Part shown: piece by piece, positions 9,281 through 18,947 of the stretch | Layout: each line of letters opens with the position of its first letter | How positions within the stretch are numbered: position 1 is the stretch's first letter | Assembly (NCBI GenBank): GCA_014610835.1 | Contig: QQXM01000009.1 | Coordinates: 1-39,514 of the forward strand | DNA from: Erysipelotrichaceae bacterium 7770_A6 | Lineage (GTDB): Bacteria > Bacillota_I > Bacilli_A > Erysipelotrichales > Erysipelotrichaceae | Length of the DNA: 39,514 nucleotides | Direction of reading: 5' to 3' | Notes under the pieces: generated by a model | What the model was told of the DNA's origin: nothing | What the model saw: the letters and a program-made list of their open reading frames with translations, nothing else | Database searches by the model: none | Program-made: the position numbers and the translations under genes

Positions 9281-10975
9281 TTATAATACAAGCATTAAAT
9301 TACAGATTGTTAAATACTCAGCAAAACACAACAAACAGCAAACTACTATTTGATAGTCATTTTTTAAATGTAAGAAGTTAAAATCTAAAGTCACTAATAT
9401 CAATACAACACTTGCCAGCAAATATCTTCCCTGCATTCCCAAAACCATTTGGTCTTGTAATGTTGAATTTGCCAACAGCATCCCCGCGAATGCAAATGCA
9501 CCTGTTAAAATTCCAACAACAACAAAAACACATTTTATGTACTTTGGCAGAGCTCCAATTTCCTTTTCTTCTGGAATTGAAACTATAAACAATAATAAGT
9601 AATATACATAAATTAAATATGGATGAATTCCTATATCAAGATAACCTAAATATCGCCCAATAAAAGAATCTAAGTGAAATGATCCAAATGTTAATAACGT
9701 ATTGTATATGATCAATATAATTTCTTTAGGATTTTGAAGTAAATACATCACGGTATACTTATCATTTGGATTCAAAACAACTGCTGGTAAAAATCTTGCA
9801 CCAACAAATGCACAAGCAAAACATACACATACACCTATTGTCATCATTGTTAAAATCATTTTTTTCTTCTTAGAAAAATTGATTTTCTTTACCAACAGAC
9901 AAAGTAATGGCAATAATCCAACAAGAATATACGCATGACTTTTAACTTCACATAGCGCAATACAACTAATAACAGCTATTGCAATTTCAAGTTTATTTAT
10001 AGAATTCTCTTGATTCGAAAACAATCTCATTGAAATTGAAATCACATATAAAAGCATCAAATTAATAGGTACATCATACGAAATTGATATTCCTTGCTGC
10101 ATAAATACAGGCAACAATCCCATTAACAAAAATAAAGACTTTTTTGTAGAAGTTCTTTTTATGATGAAATACATTCCAAAAATATATAAAGCAAAATCAA
10201 GAATTCTACCCAGGAAATACATTTGATATGCATTAAATGATAACAATCTTCCAATTGCAATTCCTATTGCTGGCAGAACATATAGAAAATCAGTTCCAAC
10301 AACATATGGTAATGTAAAGCTATTTAATTGTGGATTTACTTCACACTCATTCATATCAACAAAATACTGATTATAGTTTTCATTATTATACGTTCCTGCT
10401 TCAGAAACTAAGAATCGAGTTCCGTCTGATTCTCTCATTGTAATCATATTTTCTTCGTTTTTTACACCTAAAAATTGATTAGATATTCGATACGCAGTGA
10501 ATGAGTGCATTCCTTCATCTGGAACAATTCCTACTGGAATGACAATCATAAAGGCCATTCCAACCGCAAACATAATAGAGAACATAATTTTTTCAAGCTC
10601 TTTTTTCCAAACTACTACATTCAGAAAAGTCAAAAACATCCCAGAAAAGACAATGAATGAAACACACGAAAACAACAAAATCATTTGGTAATATGTACCA
10701 AATTTCACTTTCAATAAAGCAATAGATAAAACAAAAATAAAAAACAGAAATAAAACAAAAAGTTTTCTTTTAGGTGAACAAAGAGATTGTCTAATACTAT
10801 CTTTCCATCCATACTGCATCATATTCTTAACAAATATAAATAGTAAAAGAAGTTCACTCAAAGATACGATCTTCATTGTGAACTTAATAAAAGATGAAAA
10901 TGTAATCAATAAAGCAAGAAACAAAAATGAAATACACAATCCTGCTTCTTTTTTTATTCCGCTATTCTTTAACAT
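9281..10975 (-). CDS. DUF2142-like polytopic membrane protein
   Basis: A 564-residue integral membrane protein with many hydrophobic segments and the outer-loop motif VPDEGMHSFTAYR (a PDE..H..A pattern) after the fourth or so segment. That motif is the hallmark I associate with DUF2142 proteins of Gram-positive surface-polysaccharide loci. The biochemical role of the family is not settled; a GT-C-like glycosyl transfer from a lipid-linked sugar is plausible. ATG 10973-10975 overlaps the end of the ABC ATPase gene by 7 bases and has GAGG close upstream, so the genes are coupled. With the following membrane protein it forms a pair that sits after the ABC exporter genes, consistent with modification of exported chains. 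Confidence 0.65.
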   Translation of the reverse strand: MLKNSGIKKEAGLCISFLFLALLITFSSFIKFTMKIVSLSELLLLFIFVKNMMQYGWKDSIRQSLCSPKRKLFVLFLFFIFVLSIALLKVKFGTYYQMILLFSCVSFIVFSGMFLTFLNVVVWKKELEKIMFSIMFAVGMAFMIVIPVGIVPDEGMHSFTAYRISNQFLGVKNEENMITMRESDGTRFLVSEAGTYNNENYNQYFVDMNECEVNPQLNSFTLPYVVGTDFLYVLPAIGIAIGRLLSFNAYQMYFLGRILDFALYIFGMYFIIKRTSTKKSLFLLMGLLPVFMQQGISISYDVPINLMLLYVISISMRLFSNQENSINKLEIAIAVISCIALCEVKSHAYILVGLLPLLCLLVKKINFSKKKKMILTMMTIGVCVCFACAFVGARFLPAVVLNPNDKYTVMYLLQNPKEIILIIYNTLLTFGSFHLDSFIGRYLGYLDIGIHPYLIYVYYLLLFIVSIPEEKEIGALPKYIKCVFVVVGILTGAFAFAGMLLANSTLQDQMVLGMQGRYLLASVVLILVTLDFNFLHLKNDYQIVVCCLLCFAEYLTICNLMLVL

Positions 10976-11718
10976 TCGCCTCTCATTAAACTTTCTTCAT
11001 ATAAATCACAAACTTTATTTGCTTCACCAGTCATGACAACTTTTCCATGTCTTAACCAGACTGCCTTATTACAGATTTCTTTAATTTGTGCAACATTGTG
11101 AGAAACAAATAAAACAGTAGAACCACCACTCATCAACTCAACCATACGATCTCTACTCTTCTTCTGGAAATTCTCATCACCAACACTCAAAACTTCATCA
11201 ACAATCAATATTTCAGGATTGATCATAGAGGCAATTGAGAAAGCAAGTCTAGCAACCATTCCAGAAGAATAGTTTCTTACAGGCATATTAATGAAATCGC
11301 CAAGTTCAGAGAAAGCTAAAATTTCATCATATTTTTCATCCAGAAATTCTTTCGAATAGCCTAATACAGCGCCATTCAGATAAATATTTTCTTTCCCAGA
11401 TAATTCAATATCAAACCCCGCGCCAAGCTCAAGCATAGGTACAACTCTTCCACCTAATACAACATTGCCACTTGCAGGTTTTTGAATTCCAGATACAACT
11501 TTTAACAACGTAGACTTACCAGCACCATTCGCACCGACAATTCCTACGACATCACCTTTTTCAACTGTAAAACTAACATCATCCAGAGCTAAGAATTCTT
11601 TTTCTGTAATTTTTTTTCCAATCTTTTTAATAATGTATTCTTTTAAGCTTGATACTCTATCATTCGCAATTTTATATCTTACAGTTACATTATTCACTTG
11701 AACCATTGTCTGCTTCAT
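10969..11718 (-). CDS. Polysaccharide ABC exporter ATPase (TagH/Wzt-like)
   Basis: A 249-residue ATP-binding subunit. Walker A GANGAGKST at 62-70, signature YSSGM at 150-154 with downstream ARLAFS, Walker B ILIVDE at 170-175 and switch His H207. The subfamily is recognisable from LGAGFDIELSGKENI, typical of TagH/RfbB/Wzt exporters. It powers export of lipid-linked glycan by the permease encoded just upstream. It lacks the C-terminal carbohydrate-binding domain of long Wzt proteins and the long TagH tail, so any chain-end recognition must lie elsewhere. ATG 11716-11718 is preferred with AGAGG upstream; GTG 11722-11724 and ATG 11704-11706 are alternatives. Confidence 0.92.
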   Translation of the reverse strand: MKQTMVQVNNVTVRYKIANDRVSSLKEYIIKKIGKKITEKEFLALDDVSFTVEKGDVVGIVGANGAGKSTLLKVVSGIQKPASGNVVLGGRVVPMLELGAGFDIELSGKENIYLNGAVLGYSKEFLDEKYDEILAFSELGDFINMPVRNYSSGMVARLAFSIASMINPEILIVDEVLSVGDENFQKKSRDRMVELMSGGSTVLFVSHNVAQIKEICNKAVWLRHGKVVMTGEANKVCDLYEESLMRGEC

Positions 11719-11726
11719 AACCACCT

Positions 11727-13154
11727 CTAAATATATAGAATAAACTTATCTTGATTCTTACGGAATACATGGATACCAATCATCAAGAAGAATATAGGGA
11801 ATACAATCATCAGAACAACAAGATCTGTACCAGGATACATGTTATTCAACACAATATTTCTAACAAAAATAATGATATCTGCAAGAGGATTGATTTTAAA
11901 GATCCAGTTATATTTATCTGGAATCATTGACATATCCCAGAACATTGGCGTTGCATATGTCAAAGCTGTCATAAATACGTTGTAAATAAACTGCACATCT
12001 CTAAAGAATGTCATTCCTGTTGCCAACAATAATGCCACACCAGTATTCAGAATAAAAATACTAAGCATCGCAAATGGAATCAACAAAAAATAAATATTAG
12101 GCATCAGTCCATTCACAAGTGCAACACCAAACATTAAAATCAAAGAAATGCCAAAGTTGATTGAAGCAGAAAATACCTGCGATAAAGGATAAATATATTT
12201 TGGAACATATACTTTCTTGATCAAAGAAGCATTTGTGATGATAGATAAAGAACCACCATTTGTTGCTTCTGAATAGAAGTTAAAGAATGTAATACCAATA
12301 ATCAAATATACAATATAGTTTGGAATTGCTGATTTAAATACAAGTGTAAATACAAAGAACTGTACAATCATTGTAAGCAATGGATTCACAAAACTCCAAA
12401 GAATACCAAGTGCACTTCTCTTATAACGCACTTTAAATTCTCGACTCACTAATTGATGCATCAAAAAGGAATATTGATGATATGCATCCATGATTGCCAT
12501 ACCAACTGTATGTTTTCCCTTTTTCTCTGCAACAAATAAATGAATACAATACACACCTAAAATAACTAAGAATGCAATGACACCAATTGTTAAAATCAGT
12601 CCTAATGGTTCATTTACTTTTCCATTCACTGTACAAAGAAGCTGTCTTTCTTTAAGTTCAATATTCTTTGCTTCAAGATAAGTACACTCAGAATTAGAAA
12701 CACCATAATATACTGTCACCGCATTTCCACTCTTCGCACCATGTGAAGTAATTCTTAATGTATATGGCTGGTTTACATCCACATTTACAGGTTCATCAAA
12801 TGTAATTGTATTATCTCCATTAGATAAATCTTTACAGTCAACTGTTTTAGACGCTAATACCTTATCATTTTCCAATAAAGAAATATCTAAATCACAATCA
12901 TTGACTCTATCATATGTACCAACTTTCAATTCTAATGATAATATTTCAGAAGCATTACTAACCAAAGTCTGTTCAACAACATCACCATCAACAATTTCAC
13001 CGATATTATCAATTTCATTCACATCGCCAGTATGGACACGTTTTAAATAAATATCTCTACCACCAACGAGAAAACATACAAGACAATATCCTGCAATACA
13101 TACATATATTAATAAAACTTTCAGCCATAATGGCAGCTTCTCTTTTTTATTCAT
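11727..13154 (-). CDS. ABC-2 polysaccharide permease with N-terminal outer domain
   Basis: A 475-residue permease. Residues about 220-475 are a standard TagG/Wzm ABC-2 membrane domain (SREFKVRYKRSALGILWSF is the classic entry motif), which alone would be the normal length of about 260 residues. In front lies an additional unit: membrane segment 11-30, an extracytoplasmic region about 35-183 that looks beta-rich and resembles a carbohydrate-binding-like fold only in general composition, and a second membrane segment 185-207. It exports the polymer together with the ATPase encoded 8 bases downstream. ATG 13152-13154 has AGAGGT at a good distance. The ectodomain may contact the emerging glycan or couple export to the outer-face enzymes; that is inference. 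Confidence 0.85.
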   Translation of the reverse strand: MNKKEKLPLWLKVLLIYVCIAGYCLVCFLVGGRDIYLKRVHTGDVNEIDNIGEIVDGDVVEQTLVSNASEILSLELKVGTYDRVNDCDLDISLLENDKVLASKTVDCKDLSNGDNTITFDEPVNVDVNQPYTLRITSHGAKSGNAVTVYYGVSNSECTYLEAKNIELKERQLLCTVNGKVNEPLGLILTIGVIAFLVILGVYCIHLFVAEKKGKHTVGMAIMDAYHQYSFLMHQLVSREFKVRYKRSALGILWSFVNPLLTMIVQFFVFTLVFKSAIPNYIVYLIIGITFFNFYSEATNGGSLSIITNASLIKKVYVPKYIYPLSQVFSASINFGISLILMFGVALVNGLMPNIYFLLIPFAMLSIFILNTGVALLLATGMTFFRDVQFIYNVFMTALTYATPMFWDMSMIPDKYNWIFKINPLADIIIFVRNIVLNNMYPGTDLVVLMIVFPIFFLMIGIHVFRKNQDKFILYI

Positions 13155-13181
13155 TATCTACCTCTTTCAAGTTCGCGGTAT

Positions 13182-13190
13182 ATTATATCA
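13182..13190 (-). promoter_or_regulatory. Possible internal extended -10 promoter before the exporter genes
   Basis: TGATATAAT on the minus strand gives a perfect -10 hexamer with a TG extension, 28 bases before the permease start codon, in the only sizeable gap between the GT gene and the exporter. No good -35 is seen, so this is a candidate extra promoter, not a certain one. Confidence 0.4.
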
Positions 13191-13202
13191 CAATCAATAA
13201 TC

Positions 13203-15296
13203 TTAATCTTTTCGAATCGTGTGATATACCTTTTTTAGAATTCTAATAGATTTGTTTTTTACTCTTCTTGTAAAAGATGGTGCTGGTGCAACTGGTAATT
13301 CAGGTTTAAGAATACGATTGCATTCACTAACAAATTCATCTGAAGGAATATTGCTTTCCTTTTTATACGTTCTTTCCAGTTTCTGTAAAGAAATCTCCTG
13401 ACCATTCATCAATTTATCCACAGCTTCTACAAACTGTTCAAATCCTTTTTCCAAAGGATAGTCTTTCATATATGATGGTCCAAACGCTGACATCTTTTCT
13501 AAACGCTCTTCATCATCCAGCAGTTTCAAGATTGTATCTGCAATTCCCGCAGAGCTAGATTCCGCAAGCACGACACCTTCATCAGGAAGATCATATAAAT
13601 TGTTCTCACGATACAGTTCAACAACAGGCAAGCCTGCTGCCATCATTTCAAATGGAATTCTAGATGGATTAGATGCACTCAAACATAAGCCAAGTTTACA
13701 GGTATTGTATAATTCATTACATTTCTGAACATTAATAATATGTAACTCTTCCGCTTCAAATGGAATATTTACCTGAACATCTGATCCATACAGATAAATC
13801 TTTACATCTGGTCTTTTTTCTTTTACAACTTTCAATGCTTCCAATGCAATGGTTGTACCTCTACGAGGTTTTTCTGGCTGCAGAACATAACAAATCGCAT
13901 TTTCTTTTTTGATATTCTGTAATGGGTGATACACATTTAAGTCAGCACAGAAATCAAAGTGCTGTGCCTTTGTATGGAATTCATTCTGCATCTTAGAAGC
14001 AAGCCATTTACCAATTGTAATTGGCTGATAGCCAAGACGATAAGAATTCTCAATCACAAGATATTCATCACCCATTGGGAAGAACCAAGGTTCATAATCC
14101 TGAATGAAATACCCTTTCACATCCGCATCCATACACTTCACATAGTTCAAAGACTGCCATCCAGTCGCAAATAACAAATCATATTTTTCTCTATGACCAA
14201 AATTCGCATACACCTTTGCTGCACAAGTTTCATAGTATTCATCAATCAGCTTCGCAACAGTATCATCATCCACTTCTGCAGGTGCTTCTGCATAAATATC
14301 ACATTCATATCCATGACGAATCAATGCATTTACATTTTGAATGATTGTTCTATGTCCACCAGATCCCTTTCCAGGGAAAGGAATGATCCAGGCAATTCTT
14401 TTCTTATGCGCCTGTTTTGATACGTCATGATCCATATAACTTCTACGCAATCTCTGCCATTTATAAATTTCCATTCCAACATGGTACTGGTTCGCAACCA
14501 TTTCCTGGATTTTAACAATTTCACCATATTCAATATCACATTTGATAGAACTTGTTACAGAGCCTTCATGCTTACGATAATAATTCAAACAATCTTTTGT
14601 AAAAGCAAGCTTACCATTTTCAAGCAGCTTCACATAAATGTACCAGTCACCTGCTACTTTATAATTCTTTGCTTCTTCAATAATATCAATGATATTTTTC
14701 TGTACTTTCCATACAACACCAGAAACGTTCAAAATTGTATTCAAAACACTCAAGTATTGAACTACTTCTTCTTTTCCATCAACCACAAAACTATGATTCC
14801 AATGATCTGTACCAAACATGTTATACAGATCCTGACAATTCTTACGAATCACATTATTCTGATCATCAATTCTCATTGAATCAGAATAGGACAGCACAAC
14901 CTCTTCATCATCAAAGCCTTTCATGACAGTTTCTAAAAAATGTGGATCAGCACTATCATCCGCTTCACAAATCCAGAAATAATCACCTGTAACTTCTTTG
15001 ATGCCTTTCTGCCATTGTGAAAAAACCAGTCCACTATTCTTCTCATTTGGAATAAATTTCGTCTTGATTCCTTCAATTTCAGATAATTTCTTCTGAATCA
15101 CTTCAATACTGTTATCTGAAGAACAATCATCCAATACAATCAATTCATATACAGGATATGTTTGATGAATAATCGAATCAATTCTTTCGTTCAGAAAAGC
15201 AGCATAATTGTAGTTTGGTACAATTACACTTACTTTTTTTACATTCTCTGTTACTTTAGAATCAGAAAATTTCTCATAAATATTCACTTTACTCAT
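13203..15296 (-). CDS. Two-domain glycosyltransferase: GT2 plus WsaF-like GT-B
   Basis: A 697-residue cytoplasmic protein. Residues about 20-265 form a GT-A/GT2 domain (VSVIVPNYN at 22-30, DDCSSD at 56-61, EADDSAD at 111-117 as the metal-binding segment). Residues about 299-640 form a GT-B domain that begins IAWIIPFPGKGSGGHRT, matching the start of WsaF-type rhamnosyltransferases of S-layer glycan clusters. The end is basic. A double-headed enzyme could add two linkages of the repeat unit or switch chains. ATG 15294-15296 (MSKVN) is chosen with AGGTG just upstream; GTG 15303-15305 is an alternative. It lies 35 bases after the next GT gene, same operon. Sugar specificity cannot be read from the sequence. 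Confidence 0.85.
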   Translation of the reverse strand: MSKVNIYEKFSDSKVTENVKKVSVIVPNYNYAAFLNERIDSIIHQTYPVYELIVLDDCSSDNSIEVIQKKLSEIEGIKTKFIPNEKNSGLVFSQWQKGIKEVTGDYFWICEADDSADPHFLETVMKGFDDEEVVLSYSDSMRIDDQNNVIRKNCQDLYNMFGTDHWNHSFVVDGKEEVVQYLSVLNTILNVSGVVWKVQKNIIDIIEEAKNYKVAGDWYIYVKLLENGKLAFTKDCLNYYRKHEGSVTSSIKCDIEYGEIVKIQEMVANQYHVGMEIYKWQRLRRSYMDHDVSKQAHKKRIAWIIPFPGKGSGGHRTIIQNVNALIRHGYECDIYAEAPAEVDDDTVAKLIDEYYETCAAKVYANFGHREKYDLLFATGWQSLNYVKCMDADVKGYFIQDYEPWFFPMGDEYLVIENSYRLGYQPITIGKWLASKMQNEFHTKAQHFDFCADLNVYHPLQNIKKENAICYVLQPEKPRRGTTIALEALKVVKEKRPDVKIYLYGSDVQVNIPFEAEELHIINVQKCNELYNTCKLGLCLSASNPSRIPFEMMAAGLPVVELYRENNLYDLPDEGVVLAESSSAGIADTILKLLDDEERLEKMSAFGPSYMKDYPLEKGFEQFVEAVDKLMNGQEISLQKLERTYKKESNIPSDEFVSECNRILKPELPVAPAPSFTRRVKNKSIRILKKVYHTIRKD

Positions 15297-15331
15297 ATAC
15301 ATCACCTACATATCATTTTACACAATAATCA

Positions 15332-17113
15332 TTACTCTTGCAGTTGATAATCACTGTTTTTAGAGTAATTGTCATTATAGAAAGGATCATGTTCAATATA
15401 TGCATCCCAATGCTCTTTCATATAGTCACATTCTGCATAATATCTCTTCAACTGTTCTGCAGATTTATCCATTCCCCTAGATTTAGATTCATAATGATAT
15501 AGTTTCACACTAGGCATCATTACATTTCTATAACCCGCTTTTAATAACTTCAATCCAAAATCAACATCATTAAATGCCACTTTTAAATCTTCATTTAAAC
15601 CCTCTACTTCTAAGTATTTCTTCTTAGAAGTCATTAAACAGGCAGCTGTACAACAGCAGACATCATATGGAACCTTCAGCTCATACCCATAGCCTGGAAT
15701 ATCTACAGATACGCCACTATACGCATGTCCAGCAACACCGCCTTTTCCCATAATGATTCCCGCATGCTGAATCGTATGATCCGGGAACATCAAAAATGCA
15801 CCAACACTGCCTACACCATCTTTCATTGCATACAGAAGCATTTTCTCAAGCCAGTCATTGGTTACAACTTCTGTATCATTATTCAGCATCAAAATATATT
15901 CACCACGACAAACATTTTTCACTGCGTAATTATTTAAATAAGAGAAATTAAACTCACAGTTTAAATCAATCACTCTAATATTCTGACTCTGAATCTTTTT
16001 AAAATAAGAAAATGTTTCTTCTTTTTCACTATTGTTATTTACCACAATAATTTCATAATTCTGATATGTAGACTTATCAATAATAGAAGAAATACAAGTA
16101 TCCAGATCATCAATATGATCTTTCGTTGGAATCACAATGGATACAAGAGGCTGTTCTTTTAATTCACATGCATCTATAGAATTCCATTCATTCTTTTCAT
16201 TATCTGCATATAAAATCTTAGAAACATGTCCAAAGCAAGCATTCTTCTCACTCAGCTTTAAAAGATATGCATACAAATCAATCTTTGTCTTGTCAAATTC
16301 TTTAAGTATTTCTTTTTTTGCCACAAAAACATGCCCAATATAATTCACGGACTGCAGTGTATCAAAGGAAGCATCTGTTTTACATTGCGGAAAGCAGCGA
16401 ACACCATCATGCATTTCATCATGATCAAAATACAAAACATCATATTTCAAACATTCACTCACATATGCATAAAATTCTTTATACAGCTGACATTCTTTTC
16501 CAACAAAACATACATAATTTGTATGAATATGATCCAAATCCAGATACTCTGTATCTTTCAGATCAATCATTGTAATATCTTTAAATTTAGAACTTCTTTT
16601 ATATTTTTGTAGTTTCAGCCATGCATGATATTGTTCAACATCACTTGGATCAAACACACGATCATGAGATTTCCCAAATACAGATTTAAAGAATCCTTTG
16701 ATCAATCTGCCAACAGGCAATTTAAAATGATTCGTTTCCCATTCTGTCACGAAAGAGCGATGAATCGAATCCATTAGATTCTGCATGGATTCCTGGTGAT
16801 GCTTCGTCTGCGAAAGTGCCAAGGAATAAAAACGCTGTTCTTTTCCACCAGCAATATAATAAAACTCAATCAATTCACAACTAGAAGGAATGTCAAACGA
16901 TTCTTCAAATCCATAATCATCTTCTGTAATTTCAACATGATACGCAATGCAGATATCATACCGTTTTTGATTTCCACGAAATTGATGGATCTCTTTTCCA
17001 TTGCATCTTACAGAAACAACATATTCTTTTGAAAGAATCCACCCCTTCGCAAAAACACGAAAACATGATGCAAGACTCTCAAATCGTATTTCATCCATTG
17101 CATAATTAATCAT
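15332..17113 (-). CDS. Glycosyltransferase family 2 protein, multi-domain
   Basis: A 593-residue protein. Residues 1-110 look like a small beta-rich accessory domain. Residues about 180-310 resemble a degenerate GT2 half (YVCFVGKE, VNYIGHVFV). The C-terminal GT2 domain at about 322-560 is complete: VSIVIPTKDH, then LNNDTEV at 410-416 as the DXD-equivalent, and AFNDVDFGLKLLKAGYR. This is the layout of rhamnosyltransferase-like enzymes from surface-glycan clusters. ATG 17111-17113 has AAGGAG (17120-17125) 6 bases upstream and overlaps the preceding gene by 8 bases, so the two are coupled. It probably extends the repeat unit in the cytoplasm; the sugar is unknown. Confidence 0.85.
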   Translation of the reverse strand: MINYAMDEIRFESLASCFRVFAKGWILSKEYVVSVRCNGKEIHQFRGNQKRYDICIAYHVEITEDDYGFEESFDIPSSCELIEFYYIAGGKEQRFYSLALSQTKHHQESMQNLMDSIHRSFVTEWETNHFKLPVGRLIKGFFKSVFGKSHDRVFDPSDVEQYHAWLKLQKYKRSSKFKDITMIDLKDTEYLDLDHIHTNYVCFVGKECQLYKEFYAYVSECLKYDVLYFDHDEMHDGVRCFPQCKTDASFDTLQSVNYIGHVFVAKKEILKEFDKTKIDLYAYLLKLSEKNACFGHVSKILYADNEKNEWNSIDACELKEQPLVSIVIPTKDHIDDLDTCISSIIDKSTYQNYEIIVVNNNSEKEETFSYFKKIQSQNIRVIDLNCEFNFSYLNNYAVKNVCRGEYILMLNNDTEVVTNDWLEKMLLYAMKDGVGSVGAFLMFPDHTIQHAGIIMGKGGVAGHAYSGVSVDIPGYGYELKVPYDVCCCTAACLMTSKKKYLEVEGLNEDLKVAFNDVDFGLKLLKAGYRNVMMPSVKLYHYESKSRGMDKSAEQLKRYYAECDYMKEHWDAYIEHDPFYNDNYSKNSDYQLQE

Positions 17114-18938
17114 GCTTTTCTCCTTCTTTAAAATCATTGACCATCTTCTGCAGCTTCTCACTGCTGCGATGAATCCAGTCTGTATATTCTGTATTTTCAA
17201 ATCCCCATATTGTGGATTTCAAATCTTCTTTATGTCCAACAAGAAATGGAACTGTCGTTACAACTTTCAAATCTTTTGATTCCAACGCACGATCAATTGT
17301 ATTTGTTAACTGATTTGCATCTTTTTCATCCCATGAAATGACACGATCAAACATGTGACTCTTGTAATAGTTAAAAACCATACTGACCATATGATTTAAA
17401 TACACAATGGTCTCCTCATTGCATTCTTCAACATTTTGAATTTCAACATTTCCAACGTCCGCAATCACACCTTGGAATACATCCCAGTCATTATGCGTAT
17501 CTAAATATTGCATTAGATTTGAAAATCTAATATCAAAATCTTCAGGAAATAAAACATCATCTTCACAAATCAAGATGTCAGAAAATCCCTGTTCCTTCGC
17601 CTTTTTCATAATGAACTTGTAGCTCAAGCCACAACCTGTCCACCCTCTTGTATGACGCAATCCAGCAAACAATTCAAACCCATATTGATTATCTTTCAAG
17701 AATGTATTTCTTCTTTCAACATCTTCAGGCAATGACAAACAAATACGAGAACCACCAAAGGAAATATAATTTCCAGCACACTCATAGAATTCATCAAAAG
17801 AAATACAGTCAAAAGCTAACAAAAACCGATAAAAATAATATGCAAAATCATTTTTCTTTGCTTTTAACAATTCAAAATTCTTATGAACCTGTTTCATTCT
17901 CAAATCATCATTTTCCAGCCAATAAGTTATCTTAGAAATTGCATCTGTATAGTTAGAAGGTTTTATCCACGTAACAATGTCTTTCAGACGATCTTCTTCA
18001 TATGAATCAACACTGCTTTCAGAAATCAAAATAGCATTGCCATAAGAAAGAATTTCATATAAACGAGATGTCTCTAATATCGATGCATCAAAAGCATGCA
18101 GATTCAAAACAATTTTAGACTGCTTCGCTTTTTTAACAAATTCAGAATCACTGATCAAACCTGGATCTACAAAACAAACTTTCCAGTATTTTGATATTTC
18201 CTGGATCCATTCTTGACATCTAGGGCTCGTTTCACATCCTACACACAAAACATCAAACATCTCTTCATCTGTTTCTTCATGGTCCAGCAATTGATAATCA
18301 GCAGGAACATAATAGAAACGATTACCATAAGAAGAATGTGATTTAAAGTACTGAATATTCATTGTAGAACAATCAAAGATTGCAATTGCACCAAGCAGCT
18401 GATCCAGATACTTTTGAGAAAATGATATATTTGTACATAAATCTTCCACTTGTATTGCGATATATTTCTTTGGCAGCTGTTTCCATTGATCACTACATAC
18501 AACAAAATACAATTCATCTAAATACTCTACAGGTTCTTCCCTCAAGATTTCACATTGCACGCCAAATTGCTCCAATTGTTTTTGTATATTTAAGCAATAG
18601 AACAATGCAGATTCCGTAGAAAGAATCAAAACATGATCACCTTTTTCAATCAAATGCTTATCCACAGCTACCCTTTCATCAACAACCACTTCTTCATGAC
18701 GAAAAGAGCGAATCTTATCCATCATGTTCTGTAATGGCAGTGTCATTTTCCAGAACTTTGATTCGCTCATTTCCATATAAGCATTTTTAGTCAGTTGATT
18801 TTCAATTGTTTTATCTTCAAGTTTTTTCGAAAGATCTTCCACTTGTTTTCTCAATGAAAAAATATAAGAATCTTTATCATTTATTATTTTTCTTTGAAAA
18901 TCAATTTCATAATCTTTTTGATTTTCTTTTTTCAACAT
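17106..18938 (-). CDS. GT-B (CgeB/GT4-like) fused to GT25, copy A
   Basis: A 610-residue fusion. Residues 1-70 form a charged coiled coil. Residues about 190-375 look like the C-terminal half of a GT-B enzyme (SRLYEILSYGNAILISES). Residues 392-605 form a GT25 domain with CLSLPEDVERR, GCGLSYKF and the ICEDD metal site (459-461). GT25 enzymes use UDP-sugars in LOS and collagen glycosylation. The next gene upstream encodes a paralogue with the same domain order. The start at 18938 has only a weak GGTG upstream and lies 9 bases after the paralogue's stop, so coupling is likely. It is less AT-rich than its paralogue. Exact acceptor and donor are unknown. Confidence 0.75.
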   Translation of the reverse strand: MLKKENQKDYEIDFQRKIINDKDSYIFSLRKQVEDLSKKLEDKTIENQLTKNAYMEMSESKFWKMTLPLQNMMDKIRSFRHEEVVVDERVAVDKHLIEKGDHVLILSTESALFYCLNIQKQLEQFGVQCEILREEPVEYLDELYFVVCSDQWKQLPKKYIAIQVEDLCTNISFSQKYLDQLLGAIAIFDCSTMNIQYFKSHSSYGNRFYYVPADYQLLDHEETDEEMFDVLCVGCETSPRCQEWIQEISKYWKVCFVDPGLISDSEFVKKAKQSKIVLNLHAFDASILETSRLYEILSYGNAILISESSVDSYEEDRLKDIVTWIKPSNYTDAISKITYWLENDDLRMKQVHKNFELLKAKKNDFAYYFYRFLLAFDCISFDEFYECAGNYISFGGSRICLSLPEDVERRNTFLKDNQYGFELFAGLRHTRGWTGCGLSYKFIMKKAKEQGFSDILICEDDVLFPEDFDIRFSNLMQYLDTHNDWDVFQGVIADVGNVEIQNVEECNEETIVYLNHMVSMVFNYYKSHMFDRVISWDEKDANQLTNTIDRALESKDLKVVTTVPFLVGHKEDLKSTIWGFENTEYTDWIHRSSEKLQKMVNDFKEGEKHD

Positions 18939-18947
18939 TGAACACCA

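Noticed and set aside
14427-14879. 150-codon plus-strand frame opposite the double glycosyltransferase
   Set aside because: Antisense shadow of a well-supported GT2 domain, without ribosome binding site.
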